Origin: Candidatus Lucifugimonas marina
Lineage (GTDB): Bacteria; Chloroflexota; Dehalococcoidia; Lucifugimonadales; Lucifugimonadaceae
Assembly (NCBI GenBank): GCA_029593915.1
Contig: CP046147.1
Coordinates: forward strand, 806,001 to 870,000
Reading direction: 5' to 3'
DNA: 64,000 nt
Part shown: positions 45,637 through 55,400 of the stretch, one piece after another
How the letters are laid out: every line of letters begins with the position of its first letter
Numbering within the stretch: position 1 is the stretch's first letter
Program-made: the position numbers and the translations under genes
The notes under the pieces: model-generated
What the model was told of the DNA's origin: nothing
Databases searched by the model: none
The model's input: the letters and a program-made list of their open reading frames with translations, nothing else

Positions 45637-46569
45637 GTGGAATCATTACTTTCTGTAGAAAACCTAACGAAGCAATACAAGGGCGTTGTTGCGCTAAACA
45701 ATGTCAGCTTCGAAATATCCGACGGTATAACCGGAATTCTTGGCGAGAACGGTGCAGGCAAAAGCACCACGATCAAAATCGTTCTAGGGCTGCTTGAAGC
45801 GACCTCTGGGACAGCCAAGATACTTGGTGAGACCGCTTCGGAAAATATCAATATTCGGTCGAGGCTGGGTTATATGCCTGAGCACGACTGTTTGCCGACG
45901 AACGTTACTGCCGCCGAGTTTTTGACTCACATGGCAGAGTTGAGTGGCTTGCCACCTTCACATGCACGTTCCCGTGCTGCCGATACCTTGCGGCACGTTG
46001 GCTTGTTTGAAGAGCGTTATCGTTCGATGGGTGGCTACTCGACGGGTATGAAGCAGCGAGTGAAGCTGGCTCAGACTCTGGTTCATGATCCGGCGATTGT
46101 TCTCTTGGACGAACCAACAGCCGGGCTTGATCCGGCGGGTCGTGAAGAGATGCTCGATTTGGTGCGCAAGACGCATCGTGAATTCGGCATCAGCATTTTG
46201 TTTTCATCTCACCTTATGGCCGACGTTGAACGCACCTGCGACCGCATTATTGTTTTGCGGGGTGGGAAGCTCGTTCAGTCGGGTGAAGTGAAGAGTTTTA
46301 CCGAAGAGACTGAAACCGTCTACATCGTGGTCGACACCAACAAAGATGGCTTCATTGGCGCCTTGGAAAAACGTGGTGTTGACGTGACTGAAGGCGATGG
46401 AGGGATATATGTCGAGGGCTCGGACGAATCGGTGTACGACCACGTTCGCGATGCCCTTGTCGATGCTGAAGCTCCACTGCGAAGAATGGGACCGCGCCGA
46501 CGTGCCTTGACCGAACTTTTCGAACGTGAAGGTGATGATTTTTCTGACTTGCCGGAGGGAGTGCGATAG
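45637..46569 (+). CDS. ABC transporter ATP-binding protein (1)
   Basis: 310-residue ABC ATPase with Walker A GENGAGKST, signature YSTGMKQRV (degenerate LSGGQ), Walker B IVLLDEPTAGLDP and switch His in FSSHLM. The C-terminal ~75 residues are the regulatory tail seen in CcmA/NatA/DrrA-type ATPases. By signature it belongs to the ABC-2-type class and not to the LolD/MacB class that normally drives FtsX-type permeases. GTG start. Its stop overlaps the next start by one base. Confidence 0.94.
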   Translation: MESLLSVENLTKQYKGVVALNNVSFEISDGITGILGENGAGKSTTIKIVLGLLEATSGTAKILGETASENINIRSRLGYMPEHDCLPTNVTAAEFLTHMAELSGLPPSHARSRAADTLRHVGLFEERYRSMGGYSTGMKQRVKLAQTLVHDPAIVLLDEPTAGLDPAGREEMLDLVRKTHREFGISILFSSHLMADVERTCDRIIVLRGGKLVQSGEVKSFTEETETVYIVVDTNKDGFIGALEKRGVDVTEGDGGIYVEGSDESVYDHVRDALVDAEAPLRRMGPRRRALTELFEREGDDFSDLPEGVR

Positions 46570-47522
46570 TGACTACTCCTGAGAAGGTAGTGACTGCGTC
46601 GAGTTCGAACGGTGCCGGGGACGATGCCGAAGGTACGGTCTTTGACATCGGGTATCAGCACTACGATGGTCCTCGTGAAGGACGTAATCGTGCTCGATTA
46701 TCTGTCTACAAAGAAGGGCTCAAGATATCGCTCGGACTCGGCAGAGGACCACGAGCGAAGGTCTTGCCGTGGCTGTTCATTGGTGCGCTGACGTTGATCG
46801 GTGCGGGAATGGCGTTTGCTGCAATCACGATTGATCGACTTGCTGGTGATGGAACTGCCGAGGCTGTCGGACTGCCGTCTCACTCGGACTTCTACGGCAT
46901 CGCGTCGATTTTGATGTTCATCTTCGCGGCGATTAGCGGACCTGAATTGTTGTGTCCTGACCGGCGCGACGGAGTAATAAATCTCTATCTAGTACGACCA
47001 TTGACGGGAACTGACTACATCGTTGCTCGGTGGGGTTCGTTCATAACGATCATGCTGGTTGTCGCATGGCTCCCACAGATCATCCTGATGACTGGTTTGA
47101 CGATGGGAGCTGAGGTTCCTGCCGACTATCTGAAAGACAACTGGTTGAACATTCCGAAATTCCTGGGTGCCGGTGCTGCTTTGGCGGTGTATTCGGGAAC
47201 GATTGCGCTTTTGGTGGCTGGGTTTACCACTCGGCGGGCGTATGCGTCGGTGTTCATGGTGGGACTGTTCACTGTTTCGACGCCGTTCACATTTGGTCTT
47301 GCTCAAGAGATCGGTGGTACCGCTGGTAAGTGGCTATCGATGTTCAATTTGAGCAACATTCCGATGCACGTGAATGACGCAATTTTCGATTCGGTAAGTG
47401 GTGTGACTATGGACGCACCGGCTGGAGAATTCGACACGTGGGTGTTGGTTAGCTGGTACTTCCTTTGGACTCTGATTCCTGCGGGATTATTGTTGTTCAG
47501 GTACCGGAGGTTGTCGGTATGA
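46569..47522 (+). CDS. ABC-2-type transporter permease (1)
   Basis: 317 residues with about six TM helices: a hydrophilic N-terminus (about 1-65), TM1 (about 66-88, LPWLFIGALTLIGAGMAF), then helices around 110-130, 150-175, 200-220, 228-250 and 290-312. LCPDRRDGVINLYLVRPLTG between the second and third helices matches the cytoplasmic coupling segment of ABC-2 permeases. GTG start with GGAGGGAG upstream. Its stop overlaps the next ATG (ATGA), so translation is coupled. Cargo unknown. Confidence 0.88.
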   Translation: MTTPEKVVTASSSNGAGDDAEGTVFDIGYQHYDGPREGRNRARLSVYKEGLKISLGLGRGPRAKVLPWLFIGALTLIGAGMAFAAITIDRLAGDGTAEAVGLPSHSDFYGIASILMFIFAAISGPELLCPDRRDGVINLYLVRPLTGTDYIVARWGSFITIMLVVAWLPQIILMTGLTMGAEVPADYLKDNWLNIPKFLGAGAALAVYSGTIALLVAGFTTRRAYASVFMVGLFTVSTPFTFGLAQEIGGTAGKWLSMFNLSNIPMHVNDAIFDSVSGVTMDAPAGEFDTWVLVSWYFLWTLIPAGLLLFRYRRLSV

Positions 47523-48475
47523 CCAACTCCGAAACTATGAACAATTCAACGGGAAGCTCTGAAGCCGTTATCAAAGTTGAAAACGTTTCACGATGGTTCG
47601 GAAACGTGGTTTCAGTGAGCGATGTTTCGTTCGAGATCAAACCGGGTATAACTGGTTTGTTGGGTCCGAATGGCGCGGGTAAAACTACGCTGCTGAGAAT
47701 GATTACAGGGCTTGCCGCTGTTTCCGATGGCAATATCACTGTCTTCGGCGAATCGGTTCGTAACAACTCTTCTCTCTACTCTCGCATCGGTGTGATGTCG
47801 GAGCATGAGACTGTTTATCAGTTCATGAAGGGGCGAGATTTCGTCAAGATGATGGGCGAACTTCGAGGCGTTCATGATCTCGACAACGCGGTCGATAAAG
47901 CCATTCAGTTGGTTGATCTAGCCGATGCCGCTTATCGTCCGATGGGGACGTACTCTCGTGGCATGCGGCAGCGAATGCGACTTGCTGCGACGTTGGTTCA
48001 TGAGCCAGATATTTTGTTGCTTGACGAACCGTTGAACGGTGCTGATCCTCGTCAGCGCGTGCACTTCCAGAACTTACTTCAGAGCTATGCCGATCAGGGC
48101 AAGACGGTTGTTCTTTCTTCGCACATTCTTGAAGAGGTTGAGCAGCTCGCGGACACGGTTCTGTTGATCGTAAACGGCAAGCTTGCGGCATCAGGTGACT
48201 TCCACGCAATTCGAGCAGCTCTCAATGACAGGCCGTACCACGTTCGTGTGGTTTCGGATTCACCACGTGATTTGGCTGCTGCATTGGTCAAACTTGAATC
48301 GATAGATGCGGTGAATGTTGAAGCCGATGGTGAGATTGTGGTTCTGAGCAGGAACGTCCGAGATTTACAGATTGAGCTTCCCAGGTTGGCTAAATTGGCC
48401 GATGTTCGGGTGCGTCGTGTTGAGCCACTAGACGATTCGCTTGAAAGCGTATTCGGATATTTGGTGGAGGGTTAA
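47519..48475 (+). CDS. ABC transporter ATP-binding protein (2)
   Basis: 318-residue ABC ATPase: Walker A GPNGAGKTT, signature YSRGMRQRM, Walker B ILLLDEPLNGADP and LSSHI switch His, followed by a CcmA/NatA-type C-terminal tail. Paralogous to the ATPase 2 kb upstream. ATG overlaps the preceding stop; GGAGG lies eight bases before it. A longer upstream frame inside the permease gene is rejected. Confidence 0.94.
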   Translation: MTNSETMNNSTGSSEAVIKVENVSRWFGNVVSVSDVSFEIKPGITGLLGPNGAGKTTLLRMITGLAAVSDGNITVFGESVRNNSSLYSRIGVMSEHETVYQFMKGRDFVKMMGELRGVHDLDNAVDKAIQLVDLADAAYRPMGTYSRGMRQRMRLAATLVHEPDILLLDEPLNGADPRQRVHFQNLLQSYADQGKTVVLSSHILEEVEQLADTVLLIVNGKLAASGDFHAIRAALNDRPYHVRVVSDSPRDLAAALVKLESIDAVNVEADGEIVVLSRNVRDLQIELPRLAKLADVRVRRVEPLDDSLESVFGYLVEG

Positions 48476-48477
48476 CC

Positions 48478-49194
48478 GTGGGCTCTGTTTACAAACTCGC
48501 TTTACGCCAACTTTCAGGTCGGTGGCGACTGTTGATCACTCTACTGCTGACGGCATTGCCAGTGATTATGGGAATTACCTGGCGGCTGATCGAGGGTGAT
48601 AGGTTTCCTGACAACGATTTTCAAGACCTCGCTCTGAACGGGATGCTTGCAGGAGTGATCATTCCGCTGGTGACACTTGCGATTTCAAGCGCGGCGTTTT
48701 CGAATGAGATTGAAGATCGAACGTTGGCGAACCTGACCTTGTCACCTATTCCACGTTGGAAGATCGTTGTTCCCAAACTCCTTGGTGCTTTGACGGTTTC
48801 AGGCGCATTCCTGGTGACCAGTGCGTTCATCACTTCGTACATCGCTTTTTCGGGTGATCTAGATGCAGTGCTGGCTGTCACGGCTGGGGCAGCTATATCG
48901 GTTGCTCTGTACTCATCGCTGTTCGTGTGGACGGGATTGATGACGACTCGTGCGATTGGGTACGGCTTGCTGTACATCTTCCTTTGGGAAGGGTTGTTCG
49001 CAGGATTGGTGAGTGGTGTTCGCTTCTTGAGTCTACGTCACTATTCGCTGACGGTGATGCACAGGCTTGACGATCGATTGTTCAGCACCAGCGAATTCTT
49101 GAGCACAGGTGTTGTGACCGGCGCGGCAGTTACTGTATTTGTGATCTTCCTAGCCCTATCGATTCGCAGGTTGCGTCGAATGGACGTGCCTTAG
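48478..49194 (+). CDS. ABC-2-type transporter permease (2)
   Basis: 238 residues with six predicted TM helices (about 15-35, 55-75, 100-125, 130-155, 160-185 and 205-230) and the coupling segment SNEIEDRTLANLTLSPIPRW. GTG start two bases after the ATPase stop, with GGAGGG upstream. Last gene of the ABC operon. An intergenic repeat follows. Confidence 0.9.
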   Translation: MGSVYKLALRQLSGRWRLLITLLLTALPVIMGITWRLIEGDRFPDNDFQDLALNGMLAGVIIPLVTLAISSAAFSNEIEDRTLANLTLSPIPRWKIVVPKLLGALTVSGAFLVTSAFITSYIAFSGDLDAVLAVTAGAAISVALYSSLFVWTGLMTTRAIGYGLLYIFLWEGLFAGLVSGVRFLSLRHYSLTVMHRLDDRLFSTSEFLSTGVVTGAAVTVFVIFLALSIRRLRRMDVP

Positions 49195-49230
49195 GGAGTG
49201 CCTTGAGGCGCTGGATTGCGAGCGGGATCG

Positions 49231-49264
49231 CCTGTCGTCCTTCGACGGGGCTCAGGATGACATT
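49231..49264. repeat. Dispersed intergenic repeat, copy B
   Basis: CCTGTCGTCCTTCGACGGGG then CTCAGGATGACATTGG, the most regular copy. It lies between the convergent ABC operon and the cNMP-kinase operon, where a hairpin of this kind could also end transcription. Confidence 0.8.
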
Positions 49265-49321
49265 GGGTTGGGCATCCAGTTGGTTACAGAACACCCCGAC
49301 CGAACTCGCAGGTAGTTCGAC

Positions 49322-50722
49322 TTAGCTTTGGCCTGCTAGATCGCCGTCGATTGGGAGGGTGATCTGGAAGCAGGTTTTGCCGGGGTGCGAAAGCACGGTG
49401 ATGTTTCCGCGGTGCTTGTGCACGATGATATTGTAGGTGATATCGAGTCCGAGACCTGTGCCTTTACCGGGTTCTTTCGTCGTGAAGAATGAGTCGAAGA
49501 TTCGGTGTTGGATATCTTCTGGAATGCCGGGGCCGTTGTCTTCGATCTCGACGATCACATCTTCGTGGGAGCTGTAGATTCTCACCTCTAGCTCGCCGTA
49601 GCCGCCCAGTGCATCGACTGCGTTGTCGATGATGTTCGTCCACACCTGATTCAGTTCACTGCCGTATGCCTGAATAGTTGGCAGGTTTTCGGCGTACTTA
49701 CGGTGAACCGTTATTCCCTGCTTGAGCTTGCCTCTGAGCATTAGCAGGCTGGAGTCGACACCTTCTGAAACGTCGATGGTCTGCACTGGTGCTTGATCTA
49801 GGTATGAGTATGTTTTGAGTGAACCGACGATGTTTGAAATTTGTCCTGAGGCTTGTCCAACCTCGGCAAGCAAACCGCTTACACCTGCTGATTTACTGGC
49901 GAGAATCGCTACAGCGGGTGCCGCTTCGCTACCGAAAGTCTCTTCTAGCGAATCGAGCTTTGCTTTGGTGAAACCCGCGTTTACGAGGTCAGGTCCAACC
50001 TGCCATGCGTCTTCTATCGCTCGTTCTTCGAGCCAGTTCTGTAGTTCGTATTCAAGATCGCTTCTGTCGAGCGGGTCGATTTCGGGCGGGTTTAATGCGA
50101 GCTCGCCAACTTCGGCTAAGACTGCGGAAAGAGCATCTTCTTGTGATGGAGATAGTGCGAAGCCTGCGATGGCGCGTTGGGATTTTGCATACGACTCGAC
50201 TGAATCGGTTAGTTGGGCTGCGCCACGTTTTACGGCGGCTGCAGGGTTGTTCAGTTCGTGAGCAACTCCGGCGGTAAGAGTACCGAGCTGAGCCATTCTC
50301 TCGCTCTGGCGCAGTAGTCCCTCAGTCGAACGTAGACGTTCTATCACAGTGTCGAACATAGATCGGGCGGCTGAAGGGCTTTGATCAAGCAGGTCGTCGA
50401 ATGTCGCCTTCTTGATGGCAAGCAACGTGGTCGGTGCACCCGCTCGAGCGCCCGCCATTCGAGGTGATTCATCGAGAAGTGCCATTTCGCCCACAACGTC
50501 GCCGGGGTTGAGGACATTAAGGAGCACCTGACGTTCGGAGGAAATTTTGAGAATTTCGATTTCACCAGAATCGATCAGATACATCACATCGCCTTGATCA
50601 CCTTCTTCGAAAAGCATCTCGCCTTTTTCGAGTTTTTGAAGAGTGATGGCTTCCGCAAGATCTTCGAGATCTTGATCAGGTAGATCGGCGAACATTGGGA
50701 CGTTTTTTAGTTTGTCTTTCAT
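49322..50722 (-). CDS. Cyclic-nucleotide-binding sensor histidine kinase
   Basis: 466-residue soluble kinase. Residues about 8-125 form a CRP-type cyclic-nucleotide-binding domain whose phosphate-binding cassette is intact: [17 protein letters not shown] has the ribose-binding Glu79 and the phosphate-binding Arg88. A linker leads to a phospho-acceptor helix with His155 in [14 protein letters not shown], an unusual helical insert (about 180-290), and a HATPase with [25 protein letters not shown] and GKGTGLGL. It should autophosphorylate in response to cAMP or cGMP. Its ATG shares one base with the stop of the upstream receiver/thioredoxin-reductase gene, marking that protein as the likely phosphorylation partner. 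Last gene of the four-gene operon. Confidence 0.93.
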   Translation of the reverse strand: MKDKLKNVPMFADLPDQDLEDLAEAITLQKLEKGEMLFEEGDQGDVMYLIDSGEIEILKISSERQVLLNVLNPGDVVGEMALLDESPRMAGARAGAPTTLLAIKKATFDDLLDQSPSAARSMFDTVIERLRSTEGLLRQSERMAQLGTLTAGVAHELNNPAAAVKRGAAQLTDSVESYAKSQRAIAGFALSPSQEDALSAVLAEVGELALNPPEIDPLDRSDLEYELQNWLEERAIEDAWQVGPDLVNAGFTKAKLDSLEETFGSEAAPAVAILASKSAGVSGLLAEVGQASGQISNIVGSLKTYSYLDQAPVQTIDVSEGVDSSLLMLRGKLKQGITVHRKYAENLPTIQAYGSELNQVWTNIIDNAVDALGGYGELEVRIYSSHEDVIVEIEDNGPGIPEDIQHRIFDSFFTTKEPGKGTGLGLDITYNIIVHKHRGNITVLSHPGKTCFQITLPIDGDLAGQS

Positions 50723-52380
50723 TAGACTGACGAGAGGTACTGGTGGACGAAGCTGACGCAGAGTGCACCTTGCCCAACGGCGGTGGCGACTCGTTTTACC
50801 GTGCCGTGTTGAACATCGCCTGCTGCGAAGATTCCGGGCACGCTGGTTTCTGTCATGTATGGATCACGTTCGAGCGGGAATTCGCTTTCGGCTAGAGCTA
50901 CATCAACTCCGGTGAGAATGAATCCTGACTCGTTGGTTGCGACCATGTCGGAAACAAGTTCGGAGTGAGGTGCTGCACCGATGAAGATGAACATCGCTGA
51001 AGCATCGAGTTTTTCGATTTCGCCAGTTTTGTTGTTTTTGAGATCTATCGCTTCCAGCGAGCTGTCGCCGTACGCTTTGTCGACTTCAGAGTTGAACAGA
51101 ACTTCGATGTTTGGAGTTTCGTTAATCTGGTCGATCAAGTACTGCGACATTGTCGCTTCGAGCGAGTGAGATCGAACGATCATGGTTACTTTGCTGGCGA
51201 ATTGAGAGAACAGCATCGCACCCTGACCTGCAGAGTTTGCGCCACCGATTACGAACACCGGCTTATCGCGATAGAAGGCTGCTTCAGTGTTTGCGGCACC
51301 GTAGTAGATGCCTGCACCCGCGAGGTTTGAGACGCCTTCAACTTCCAGCTGTCGGGTAGTCATTCCTGTAGCAAGCACTAATGCTCGACACATCAGTTCC
51401 GTTCCATCGGCAAGTTCTACGATATTCACCTGATCTTCGGCTCTCACGCTGACAGCATCGGCTGCAGTGAGGATTTCAGCCCCAAGTCGTCGAGCCTGCG
51501 TAGATGCTCGTCTTGCGAGGTCGGTACCGCTGAGTCCGTTCGGGAATCCGAGATAGTTTTCGATACGCGAGCTGGATCCCGCTTGTCCGCCTGTTGCAGC
51601 CTTTTCGATCATCGCCGTGCGAAGACCTTCGGAGGCTCCGTATACGGCAGCACCGAGTCCGGCGGGACCACCACCGATGATAATCAGGTCGTAGAACGGG
51701 TGATCGGCTTCGGTTTGGAGTCCAACTTTGTCGGCTAGCTGTCGAGTATCTGGTTTTACCAGATGTGTTCCATCTGGGAAGAAGACGATAGGAATATCGT
51801 GTCCTTTGCCTTCACCGTTAATTTTCTCGACTGCGGCGAGTGCTTTTTCGTCACGCTCGATGTCCATCCATTGGTATGGGAGCTGGTGGCGCGCTAGGAA
51901 ATCTTTTACATCGTGCGAAAGAGCCGACCAAAGTGCGCCGGCAACTCGGATTCCGTCGTACTCGATGGGAGCTGTTGCTTCCCAGTCAGCAAGTAGGTCG
52001 TCGAGCACCGGGTAGAGCAGTTGCTCAGGTGGGTCCCACGGTTTCATCAGGTAATGATCGAGCCCGACCGAGTTGATGCAGGAGATCGCAGCTTCGGTAT
52101 CAGCGTATGCGGTTAGCAGGACCTTTTTGGCGGTTGGGTAAATTTCCTTTGCTTCTGCCAGAAAATCGGTGCCGGTCATTCCCGGCATACGCTGGTCGGC
52201 GAGGAAAAGAGCGACTAGATCGCCACGTTCGTTGAGGCGTTTGAGTAGATCGAGAGCTGCCGCACCTGATCCAGCTTTGACGATACGGTATTTGCCTCCA
52301 TAGTGACTTCGGAGGTCACGCTCGACGGCGTTTAGAACCTGTGGTTCGTCGTCAACACAAATTATTGTGGATGCGGGCAT
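50722..52380 (-). CDS. Response-regulator receiver fused to thioredoxin-reductase-like flavoprotein
   Basis: 552 residues in three parts. A complete receiver (about 5-135) has Asp10/Asp11, phospho-acceptor Asp62 (LADQRMPGMTG), Thr90 and Lys113. A glutaredoxin/thioredoxin-fold-like segment (about 140-222, ALSHDVKDFLARHQLPYQW) lacks a Cys-x-x-Cys. A thioredoxin-reductase-like domain (from about 230) has FAD motif IIIGGGPAGLGAA, NADPH motif IGGANSAGQGA and C-terminal GIFAAGDV. Where normal enzymes carry the redox dithiol this one reads YYGAANTE, with no cysteine. NADPH oxidation with another acceptor, controlled by phosphorylation, is the likely role. Fused receiver/reductase proteins are known next to cNMP-binding kinases in other bacteria. 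Confidence 0.93.
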   Translation of the reverse strand: MPASTIICVDDEPQVLNAVERDLRSHYGGKYRIVKAGSGAAALDLLKRLNERGDLVALFLADQRMPGMTGTDFLAEAKEIYPTAKKVLLTAYADTEAAISCINSVGLDHYLMKPWDPPEQLLYPVLDDLLADWEATAPIEYDGIRVAGALWSALSHDVKDFLARHQLPYQWMDIERDEKALAAVEKINGEGKGHDIPIVFFPDGTHLVKPDTRQLADKVGLQTEADHPFYDLIIIGGGPAGLGAAVYGASEGLRTAMIEKAATGGQAGSSSRIENYLGFPNGLSGTDLARRASTQARRLGAEILTAADAVSVRAEDQVNIVELADGTELMCRALVLATGMTTRQLEVEGVSNLAGAGIYYGAANTEAAFYRDKPVFVIGGANSAGQGAMLFSQFASKVTMIVRSHSLEATMSQYLIDQINETPNIEVLFNSEVDKAYGDSSLEAIDLKNNKTGEIEKLDASAMFIFIGAAPHSELVSDMVATNESGFILTGVDVALAESEFPLERDPYMTETSVPGIFAAGDVQHGTVKRVATAVGQGALCVSFVHQYLSSV

Positions 52381-52433
52381 TTAGAGCTTGTTACCTTTAC
52401 GTACTTGACGTTGAAGCGTTTTCGTTTGTCGAA

Positions 52434-55400
52434 TCAGGCCGGTAGCTTGGCGCGAGCGGCTGATTCGAAGGCGTTGCGGATTTGGGAATCCTTGATCGAA
52501 GACGTTATATCGTCGATCAATTTTTCACATTCAGCAACGGCGTTTTTTGTGAGATTGTCGTCAGTTTGCGAGCCGAGAGCTCCCGCAACTGCAATGCTTG
52601 CTTGCAAAGCGGTTGGCAGCATACCAAGCTTGAGAGCCTCTGATTTTGATTCTGCGAGTGATTCGAGTGAGGATTTTGCGTCGCCGGCGGCACCTTGAAT
52701 CATTCCGCGCATTAAGCCGAAGTACGGGGTGTAGTGCTTCATTCGAGCTGAAGAAGCGAATCTTTCTGCTTCGTCGATTGTTTCGAGTGCCCCAGGAATA
52801 TCGCCGCTCATCATTTTGAGCATGCCTTGCCCCATCAGCAGTTGAGGTTTGGCGAGGTTTTTAGTGGCGGTTGAAATAGTGAGGCCCTTGGTGAACATCT
52901 GTCCAGCTTGTTCTGCGTCACCTAGACTCATAGCGCAGAAACCGATATCGGCCCATGCCATAGCACCCATAGCAGTGCCGAGGGGTTTCTCGATTGCTTC
53001 AAGCGATTGAGTGTGGAGTTGAGTTGTGGCGTTCACTCGCTCTGGGCTTATGTCTAGTTCTACGGCACCGAGTGTCGCTGCAACGGCGGCCTCCATGTAG
53101 GTGAGCCCTGACGCGGTGCTGGCTGCGAGTGATTGGCCACCTAACTCTAGGGCCTCATCGAATCTGCCTTGCATCCGTGCGATAATTGCTTGCGCTAGTC
53201 GCCCTTCTGCTTCGCCCTGTCCTGCGCTTATTCGGGCAGCGATATTTGCTCCATCTTTCGCGATTTTATACGCGGTGTCGAGATCGCCATTTAAGAGGTG
53301 GTAGAACGCAATTGGAAGAGCTTTAAGTTCGGCTTCCCAAACTTTGTGACCGCTTTCTTTTGCGAGTTCGAGCGCTTCGTTGGCCATTTCGAACGATTCT
53401 TCAAACCTGCCCATATAGAGCAACGTGTTTGCGATGTGGCTGAGTCCGAATAGACGTGCCTCGATATCTTCGGTTTCTCGTCCTATCCGAGCGGCAGTCT
53501 GGAGGCTGGCGTAAGCCTCGTCGAACGCACCGAGTGTGGTTTGGATAAAGCAGTTGGTCATGTGTCGTTCTGCTTGACCAGCAATATCACCACAGAAGAT
53601 TGCATATCGTTCAGATTCTTCGAGCGTTTCAACGGCACGTTCAAGTTCGCCGTGGCGAGTGCCGTAGATAAAGGCGAGCTTGTTCATTGCTGAAACTCGC
53701 ATTTCTTCGACTTTGAGAAGAACGGCGGTGTCGCGCATCATTTCGTAGGTTTTTACAGCTTCATCGATTTGGTTTGCGAAAGTTAGTGTTCCACCGAGTC
53801 CCTCGTAGACCTGGCGCGCCAGTGTTGGGTCGGCTTTTTCGGCTTGTCTTTCGACGATTTCGCAGGCTTGCTGGTAGGTGTTAATCGCTTCGTCGGTGGC
53901 GTATGCCTTGGCAGAAGTGTTGGCGGCGAGGACGAGGTATGGCAGGGCTCTATCGCCTTCATTAGCGGTTAGGAAATGACGAGCGATATCGGCGATTTGA
54001 TCAGGTCGGGTCGTTTCGAGAAATTCTCCGATAGATCGGTGCATATTTCGGCGGTCGCCTCGGAGCACTGATTCGTATGCCGATTCTTGTGTCATTGCGT
54101 GTTTGAAGATAAACATTCGGTGAGTCTGGCGGCTCTTTTCGCGAATGAGTTCACGCCGTTGCAGTTCGAGAAGTGCTGTATCGAGAGAAGCTGTGTCGCC
54201 AATGACAGCATCAAGCTGTTCGTCGTCGAATTCTCGACCGACTATTGCTGCGATCTGCAGTACTCGCTTTGACGATTCGTCGAGTGCATCGAGTCTTGCA
54301 GTAAGTACGCCGTTCAGAGTATCGGGCACTTCGATTTGCTCGATTTCTTGCGTTGCGTGCCAATGTCCGTCACGACTAACAACGAGTCCTTGATCGAGCA
54401 GGCTGCGAATTACTTCTTCAACGAAGAACGGGTTTCCTTCAGCCTTTTCGAGGATGAGGCTGCGAACTCTGATTGGTAGATCGTCCACCTCTAGGAGGTT
54501 AGCGACTAGTTCTGTGGCGTCTTCAGCGCCGAGTGGTTCGAGGTTGACTTCAACATGTCGGTGGGCGAAGTCGCGACCTACAACTTCGTGAAATTCCCAG
54601 GAGCGTTCCTGCCTTCGAGGTCGATATACGCCGACGAGCATGAGCGGGCACTGGTCGGCTATCGGCATGAGCATGTTGATTAGCTCGAGCGAAGTGGGGT
54701 CGACCCAGTGGAGATCATCGAAAACGAGTATTAGCGATCGTTTTGCGGCAAGTTCTTGGAAGAATGCGTGAGCTGCCTGGAAGGTTTTTGCCTTGGCTCG
54801 TGGTGGGTCGAGATAACGAACTACTTCGAGATCTTCGCCAGTAACGGTCGTTCCGGTAATAGATGCCAAATACGGAGCTACCGAATCGGCCTGATCAGGA
54901 ATCAGTTGAGTTATGGAATCTTTGAATTGCTCGTATGTGAATGACGAAGTGTCGAGCCCTGTTTCAGCCAGCGCAGAAATCATGATGTCAACGAATGGCG
55001 CGTAGGGCGTTTCTGTTTCGTATGAAAGAGAACGACCTTCGAGCCAGAGAGACTTGTGATCGGCTCCAATCGCACGTCGGAGTTCAGCCATGAGACGTGA
55101 CTTTCCGAGTCCCGCCTCGCCCAAGAGCGAAACTATCTGGCCTCTGCCTTCACTGAGTTCATTGGCGGCGTTATGGAGAGTTTCCATTTCGGCTGCTCGA
55201 CCGATGAGCGGGGAGTCGAGTCCTTCGATTCCACGGAGTTGCCCTGATTCTGCAGTAGCGTGGTTGACTCGGTATGCCTGTACCGGCTCTTCTTTGCCTT
55301 TTACTTCGATTCCACCGAGATCGGTGAAGTCGAAGAACGGGGCGATTAGTCGTTGTGTTTCGCCGGTAATTTGGAGGGTGTTCGGAGCGGCTGTTTGCTC

